64,000 nt of DNA, taken from positions 225,703 through 289,702 of the forward strand of contig NZ_RPOC01000005.1 of assembly GCF_003946915.1 (NCBI RefSeq). The letters run 5' to 3'. The notes below the pieces were generated by a model. It was not told the DNA's origin, did not search any database, and was given only the letters and a program-made list of their open reading frames with translations. The stretch comes from Flavobacterium ustbae (lineage in GTDB: Bacteria > Bacteroidota > Bacteroidia > Flavobacteriales > Flavobacteriaceae). Positions within the stretch are counted from its first letter, which is position 1; each line of letters opens with the position of its first letter. This document shows positions 63,892 through 64,000 of this stretch, piece after piece. Position numbers and translations under genes: made by a program.

Positions 63892-64000
63892 GACTGCACC
63901 CAAAAGTTTAGACAAATTTATAATTAATTTTTATAATAATGAGCTCGATATTGTATCGGGCTCATTCCTTTTAAATTTAGTTTTATCCTTTCATTATTAT
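63892..64000 (-). mobile_element. IS3-family insertion sequence, right end (runs off window)
   Basis: The end begins with GACTGCACCCAAAAGTTTAG (63892), which on the minus strand reads TCTAAACTTTTGGGTGCAGTC, a typical IS3-group (IS150-like) terminal repeat. The transposase C-terminus follows directly inside it. The other end lies beyond base 64000. Confidence 0.75.
63924..64000 (-). CDS. IS3-family transposase OrfB, C-terminal part
   Basis: The visible 24 residues end the protein with NERIKLNLKGMSPIQYRAHY, then YKN and a stop at 63924-63926. The pattern N-x-R-x-x-x-x-LKGxSPxQYR is the usual end of IS3-family DDE transposases. The catalytic core lies outside the window, so activity cannot be judged. 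Confidence 0.75.
   Translation of the reverse strand, partial: NNERIKLNLKGMSPIQYRAHYYKN

Overview
The window looks like chromosomal DNA of a Bacteroidota bacterium, most likely Flavobacterium or a close relative. The evidence is strongly AT-rich DNA, two SusC/SusD pairs, promoter motifs of the TAnnTTTG (-7) / TTTG (-33) type, collagen-like surface proteins with the usual flavobacterial N-terminus, and many small Asp/Glu-rich stress-type proteins. I see no tRNA, rRNA or CRISPR array.

Layout. 1-4.6 kb: the 3' part of a CheB-CheR-PAS-histidine kinase and small stress-type genes (DUF2158-like, DUF892 ferritin-like). 4.8-11.2 kb: a six-gene minus-strand operon with three TULIP/P47 (OrfX-type) proteins, two AidA/PixA inclusion-body-family proteins and one unknown 108-aa protein; this is the most unusual locus. 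11.6-12.2 kb: about eleven copies of a ~50-bp tandem repeat with a palindromic core. 13.1-15.7 kb: a histidine kinase, then a response regulator broken at a junction that also truncates a convergent collagen-like gene. 16.7-18.2 kb: a DUF1254/DUF1214 lipoprotein.

18.7-29.4 kb: a SusC/SusD pair with a glycerophosphodiesterase-alkaline phosphatase fusion downstream and, upstream, a hybrid two-component-like regulator that has lost its phospho-accepting His and Asp. 29.6-49.7 kb: a glucuronoarabinoxylan utilisation locus: SusC, SusD, three GH43, GH115, a CE6-type esterase, an SGNH esterase, a GH3 with PA14, a LacI regulator and a Nudix-fold (NrtR/AraR-type) regulator. Five copies of a CAATCGRTTG palindrome lie only in the control regions of this locus and are the likely LacI operators. 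SusC/SusD would import oligosaccharides freed at the surface, GH115 and the esterases would remove side groups, and GH43/GH3 would finish the breakdown.

49.7-64 kb: an Rhs core remnant, a lipoprotein plus CPA2-type cation/proton antiporter, two pairs of small acidic or secreted proteins, an SRPBCC protein, a DUF6766 membrane protein, a large unrecognised protein, a zinc alcohol dehydrogenase, a YheT-type hydrolase, a membrane histidine kinase and, at the right edge, the end of an IS3-family element. Much of this part resembles a flavobacterial general-stress gene set. All functional calls come from reading motifs; no database search was run.
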